A stretch of DNA of 37,707 bases. Source: Verrucomicrobiota bacterium. Lineage in GTDB: Bacteria > Verrucomicrobiota > Verrucomicrobiia > Opitutales > UBA2995. Shown one piece after another: positions 34,233 to 37,707 of the stretch (its first letter is position 1; every line of letters begins with the position of its first letter). The position numbers and the translations under genes were made by a program. The DNA is taken from NCBI GenBank assembly GCA_027622555.1, contig JAQBYJ010000054.1, positions 1-37,707 on the forward strand, given 5' to 3'. Under the pieces are notes generated by a model. The model was not told where the DNA came from, did not search any database, and was given only the letters and a program-made list of their open reading frames with translations.

Positions 34233-37200
34233 CTATGCCGACGACAAGACCTCTTTTTCGTCCTTCACATCCGAATCGTGCGGAGTGATATCATACAACT
34301 TAAATAAAGCCTGCTTACAGTCATCCGTGATCAATACCAATACCGGGATAAGGACTAAAGTGACGGTAGTCGCAAATATGATTCCCCACCCCAATGAGAT
34401 AGCCATGGGGATCAGGAAAGAGGCGGTGGAATGAGATTCGAACATAAGCGGAGCCAAGCCGAAAAAGGTGGTCAACGAGGTCAATAATATCGGTCGGAAT
34501 CGTCTGACTCCCGCCAGGCGAACAGCCTCACCCAAAGGCATACCTTCTTTCACTCTGGCGTTCATAAAATGCACCATCATAAGGCTATCGTTAACCACAA
34601 CCCCCGACAAAGCCATCATTCCAAAAATAGAGGATTGAAATAACCTCGGATCCCCATCGTTCCAGTTAAATACCTTTGCCATGATCAGGTGACCCAACAC
34701 GGCACCCACCATTCCAAATGGTATGGCAGACATCACAATTAACGGCTGAAAATAACTTCTGAACGGAATGGCCAAAAGCGCATAAATAACCCCAAGAACC
34801 AAATAAATCCCCATGATCATTTCGCGGTTGTTATCCCTTGCTTCGGCAGCACGTCCCCGCACATCAAATTCCAAGCCCGTGTATTTTGTAGCAGCTAATT
34901 CCGGTAAGAACTGCTCCAGAACTTCGGTCTCCATTCCAGTGATGTCTAATTTCTCGGTATCACCATCCGCATTTACCTGAATAATCCTTTTCCGATCTAC
35001 CCTTCGAATCGTTGGCATACTTTTTCCGGGAACTACCTGGGCCACCGTATCAAAGGGAACTTCCGTACCATTGGCAGTTCGTATCATCATTTTAGACAAA
35101 GAACCCAAGGACTTTCTGTCTTTTTCCGGATAACGCACCATGACTCGAATCTCATCGCGTCCTCGCTGAATGCGCTGAGCTTCTGAACCAAAGAAAGCCG
35201 TTCTAACTTGTTGGGCCAGGTTGGCGACCGTTACGCCAAGGTATTCCGCTTCCGGTTTTAGATCCAACTCAAACTCATCGTTGGCTCGCTCATAGGAATC
35301 ACTGATATCATACAAGCCAGCAAATGATTTCAACTTCAGCTGCAACTCCGCTGAAGCGGCTTTCAAAACATCGATGTCCGGATGAATAAGCTCGAAGGTC
35401 ATAGCACCTCCACCACCTGCACGCTCGAAGGAAAAAGTCAGCTCCTCGGCTTCCGGAATCGGTGGAACCATTTGGCGCAATTCAGTCACAAATTCGCGAG
35501 TGCTATAAGCAATACTAGTGGTACCTGTTTCAGCCAATTCAATGATCACTTCGCCTAATTCATCCACGCCTGCAGCAGCATCGGCTGTAGTACCTGGACG
35601 AGAGCGTCCAAACGGCTGCCCCCCTGCAGTCGCAAATATATTCTTAACCACCTTTTCCCCTAATCGCTCATTAACCTGCTGTTTCAGTATCAGAGCCTGT
35701 TCCTCAATAATAGTAATCTTTTCCAGAGTCCTTTCGAAGGAAGTTCCGGAAGGCATGCGCAGTGTGACCGTGGTAGTATCAGAAACCATGGTAGGCCTTT
35801 CACGATAACCGATCCGTTCGCCTAAAATCATTGCAAGAAATATGGCGAGGAATCCGATAAAAAGAGAGATGGAAGTATACCGATGCACCAAGGCTTTTTG
35901 GAGCACAGGTTGGTAGATCTTTGTAACAAAACGCTCAAGGCCATCGGAAAATAACCGCTGAAATCGCATGAAAGGATTCTTGCTTCGTTCTTTGTCTCCC
36001 ATATGGCCGCAATGCTTCAAGTGAGACGGTAAAACGAGTTTTGATTCAACCAGGGAAAAAAACAGAACCGGAATAACCACCAAGGTTATCTGGCCGAAAA
36101 ACGCTCCATTACGTCCTGACATCAACATCAACGGATAGAAAGCAACCATGGTTGTGACAACGCCGAAGAACACAGGTACCGCCACTTCCTGAGTTCCAAT
36201 AATGGAAGCTCTCAGAGGTTTTTCACCCCGTTGCATATGCTGGTATACATTCTCTCCAGTCACAATCGCATCATCCACCACAATCCCAAGGGTCGTAATA
36301 TATGCCAAAATGACCGGAAGATTGATAGTAATTCCAAGGTAAGGGAGCATGATGAATGAACCTGCAAACGCTATAGGAATCCCCAGGGCTACCCATATTG
36401 CCAAAGTCGGCCGCAGGAACAGAGAAAGCACAAGCACTACAAGGCAAAATCCCATGATAGCGCTATCAACCAACATAGATAATCGGACTTTGATTCGCTC
36501 GGCACTGTCTCCCCAATACGTTAGGCTGATCCCTTCCGGTAATTGTTGCTGCTTCACCACAATGAATTCTTTCACGGCGTCGCCGATCTCGAGGATGTTT
36601 TGCATGCCTGTTCTAAACACATCGACAGCCACGGCTCTCTTTCCGTTGTAACGAGCAACGATAGGCGTCTCATCAAATCCATCAATAACGGTCGCAATAT
36701 CGCCCAAAGTTAACTTTGTTCCATCATCACGGGTTAGAATAGTAATGGCCGAATAATCCTCAAAGGTATATGCCTGTTGATTGGTCCGCAGAAGAATTCG
36801 CCCTGTTTCCGTCTTCACAGAACCAGCAGAAAGGTCGACGGAGGAAGTTCGTATGGCTCGAGTAACTTGATCAAAAGATAGCCCATACTGCCGCAACGTT
36901 TCTTCTGAAATTTCAATTGCTATCTCGTAGGGACGAACCGCTTTAACCGCAGCCATGGTAATCCCAGGGATATTAGAGACTTCATCTCGAATCTGCTCCG
37001 CCAGGGTCTTGAGTTCCTTTTCACTCAAATCTCCCGATAAAACCATCGTAATCACGGTTTCTGTCCGACTGGCCAAACTTACTTGTGGTCGCTCTGCCTC
37101 GGGTGGAAAGGTGCGAATGGTGGAGATACGATTGGTCACCTCATCCAACTTCTCGCTTAAGCTGTAACCTTCCTCAATCTCAAGACGAACGGTGCCTCTA

Positions 37201-37466
37201 CTGGCAGAGGCAGTGGCGTCCATCTCCTTAACTCCTTCGATGTCGTAAAGCGCTTCCTCTAATCGGGTAATAATGGTTTGTTCAATCTCACCTGGCGTTG
37301 ATCCGCGATACTCTATCGAAGCAGTGATTGAGCGATCTGGGACGTCCGGAAAGTCCTGAAGAATAATTCGGGTTTTCAACGACCATGCCCCTCCTGCAAG
37401 GATGGCGATCATTAACAAATTGGCAGCTACTCCGTTTCGGGCGAACCAGGCTATTATTCCATGCAT
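34233..37466 (-). CDS. RND efflux permease, copy 3
   Basis: This 1077-residue paralog has the same layout: MHGIIAWFARNGVAANLLM start, GIVVDDAIV near residue 397, GVVVNDSLMMVHF in TM10 and RFRPILLTSLTTFFGLAPLM. Its C-terminal TM region differs from copies 2 and 4 (FESHSTASFLIPM in place of FETSPQAVDLVPM), and its variable loop is FGRSRPGTTADAAAGVDELG, followed by a divergent AETGTTS where the others have TPSETRD. It lies 28 bp downstream of copy 4 and 54 bp upstream of copy 2. No promoter is visible in those gaps, so one transcript from beyond the right edge is likely. Confidence 0.93.
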   Translation of the reverse strand: MHGIIAWFARNGVAANLLMIAILAGGAWSLKTRIILQDFPDVPDRSITASIEYRGSTPGEIEQTIITRLEEALYDIEGVKEMDATASASRGTVRLEIEEGYSLSEKLDEVTNRISTIRTFPPEAERPQVSLASRTETVITMVLSGDLSEKELKTLAEQIRDEVSNIPGITMAAVKAVRPYEIAIEISEETLRQYGLSFDQVTRAIRTSSVDLSAGSVKTETGRILLRTNQQAYTFEDYSAITILTRDDGTKLTLGDIATVIDGFDETPIVARYNGKRAVAVDVFRTGMQNILEIGDAVKEFIVVKQQQLPEGISLTYWGDSAERIKVRLSMLVDSAIMGFCLVVLVLSLFLRPTLAIWVALGIPIAFAGSFIMLPYLGITINLPVILAYITTLGIVVDDAIVTGENVYQHMQRGEKPLRASIIGTQEVAVPVFFGVVTTMVAFYPLMLMSGRNGAFFGQITLVVIPVLFFSLVESKLVLPSHLKHCGHMGDKERSKNPFMRFQRLFSDGLERFVTKIYQPVLQKALVHRYTSISLFIGFLAIFLAMILGERIGYRERPTMVSDTTTVTLRMPSGTSFERTLEKITIIEEQALILKQQVNERLGEKVVKNIFATAGGQPFGRSRPGTTADAAAGVDELGEVIIELAETGTTSIAYSTREFVTELRQMVPPIPEAEELTFSFERAGGGGAMTFELIHPDIDVLKAASAELQLKLKSFAGLYDISDSYERANDEFELDLKPEAEYLGVTVANLAQQVRTAFFGSEAQRIQRGRDEIRVMVRYPEKDRKSLGSLSKMMIRTANGTEVPFDTVAQVVPGKSMPTIRRVDRKRIIQVNADGDTEKLDITGMETEVLEQFLPELAATKYTGLEFDVRGRAAEARDNNREMIMGIYLVLGVIYALLAIPFRSYFQPLIVMSAIPFGMVGAVLGHLIMAKVFNWNDGDPRLFQSSIFGMMALSGVVVNDSLMMVHFMNARVKEGMPLGEAVRLAGVRRFRPILLTSLTTFFGLAPLMFESHSTASFLIPMAISLGWGIIFATTVTLVLIPVLVLITDDCKQALFKLYDITPHDSDVKDEKEVLSSA

Positions 37467-37494
37467 AGTTTAAAAGGTTTAATTCAGTAGTAGT

Positions 37495-37707
37495 TTAGGC
37501 AGTGGTGAACGCTTTTTCTTCTTCCTCCCCTGCGAGTGGGTCGATGTTGTAAATTTTATAAACGGCTTTCTGCATATCATCGAAAACCAACACAAGAACA
37601 GGAATCAAAATTAAGGTAATAGCTGTCGCAAAAACAATTCCCCAGGCCAGGGAAATGACCATGGGAACCAGATCAACAGCTTGAGGACTGGTTTCAAACA
37701 TCAAGGG
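37495..37707 (-). CDS. RND efflux permease, copy 4 (C-terminal end, runs off the window)
   Basis: The last 70 codons of a fourth RND permease are present, continuing past the right edge. They encode the PLMFETSPQAVDLVPMVISL segment, the final transmembrane helix (ITLILIPVLVLVF) and a charged tail ending EEEEKAFTTA. It is closest to copy 2, identical in DNA over 37640-37707, but its cytoplasmic tail differs. It probably is a full permease of about 1075 residues. Confidence 0.88.
   Translation of the reverse strand, partial: PLMFETSPQAVDLVPMVISLAWGIVFATAITLILIPVLVLVFDDMQKAVYKIYNIDPLAGEEEEKAFTTA

Overview
The window looks like chromosomal DNA from a marine-type Verrucomicrobiota, most likely the Opitutae (Opitutales/Puniceicoccales). 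This rests on large TonB-dependent receptors of the verrucomicrobial type, a PVC-type membrane-bound dehydrogenase with a C-terminal CxxCH heme site, secreted proteins with a DxDxDGxxNxxEY tail, several families of short palindromic intergenic repeats, and almost no recognisable Shine-Dalgarno sequences. The assignment is inferred from protein style; no rRNA or other marker gene is present. I see no tRNA, rRNA, CRISPR array, prophage or complete insertion sequence.

Region 1 (1-13.4 kb, nearly all minus strand). A TonB-dependent receptor gene is cut off near the left edge (49-1008). A 1.1-kb repeat-rich gap follows, holding hairpins, a possible element with terminal inverted repeats and the tail of a decayed glycerophosphodiesterase-like gene. 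Next come a coupled pair encoding a 2-hydroxyacid dehydrogenase and an HpcH/HpaI aldolase, a full-length paralogous receptor (4471-7803), a very large fusion of a DUF6807/PmoA-like domain with a PVC-type dehydrogenase and cytochrome c (8138-11899), and L-2-hydroxyglutarate oxidase. The two receptors share a conserved upstream element. The set suggests uptake of a large ligand, with periplasmic oxidation and 2-keto/2-hydroxy acid metabolism.

Region 2 (13.4-17.9 kb) is a decay-prone stretch. It has a PQQ-like beta-propeller gene with an internal TAG and a Gly/Gln/Arg-rich insert, a remnant of a VapC-like PIN toxin, and a LACTB-like serine hydrolase whose best signal-peptide start is followed by TAA. 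A 700-bp gap with degenerate repeats precedes a HAD phosphatase.

Region 3 (17.9-20.3 kb, minus) is a tight three-gene operon: a small lipoprotein with C-terminal cysteines (DUF4266-like), a predicted outer-membrane barrel and a TlpA-like thioredoxin. This is the best candidate for a poorly described system.

Region 4 (20.4-27.3 kb) has a VOC protein, a DUF6614-like protein, an aldo/keto reductase, a divergent BtuB-like receptor, L-rhamnose mutarotase, and an SDR plus FAH-family hydrolase pair. The pair fits the last steps of non-phosphorylative deoxy-sugar acid (L-rhamnose or L-fucose) breakdown.

Region 5 (27.4-37.7 kb, minus) is a tandem array of four paralogous RND efflux permeases, the last running off the right edge. 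No periplasmic adaptor or outer-membrane channel gene is visible. Copies 2 and 4 share an identical 68-bp block, which suggests recent conversion or duplication.
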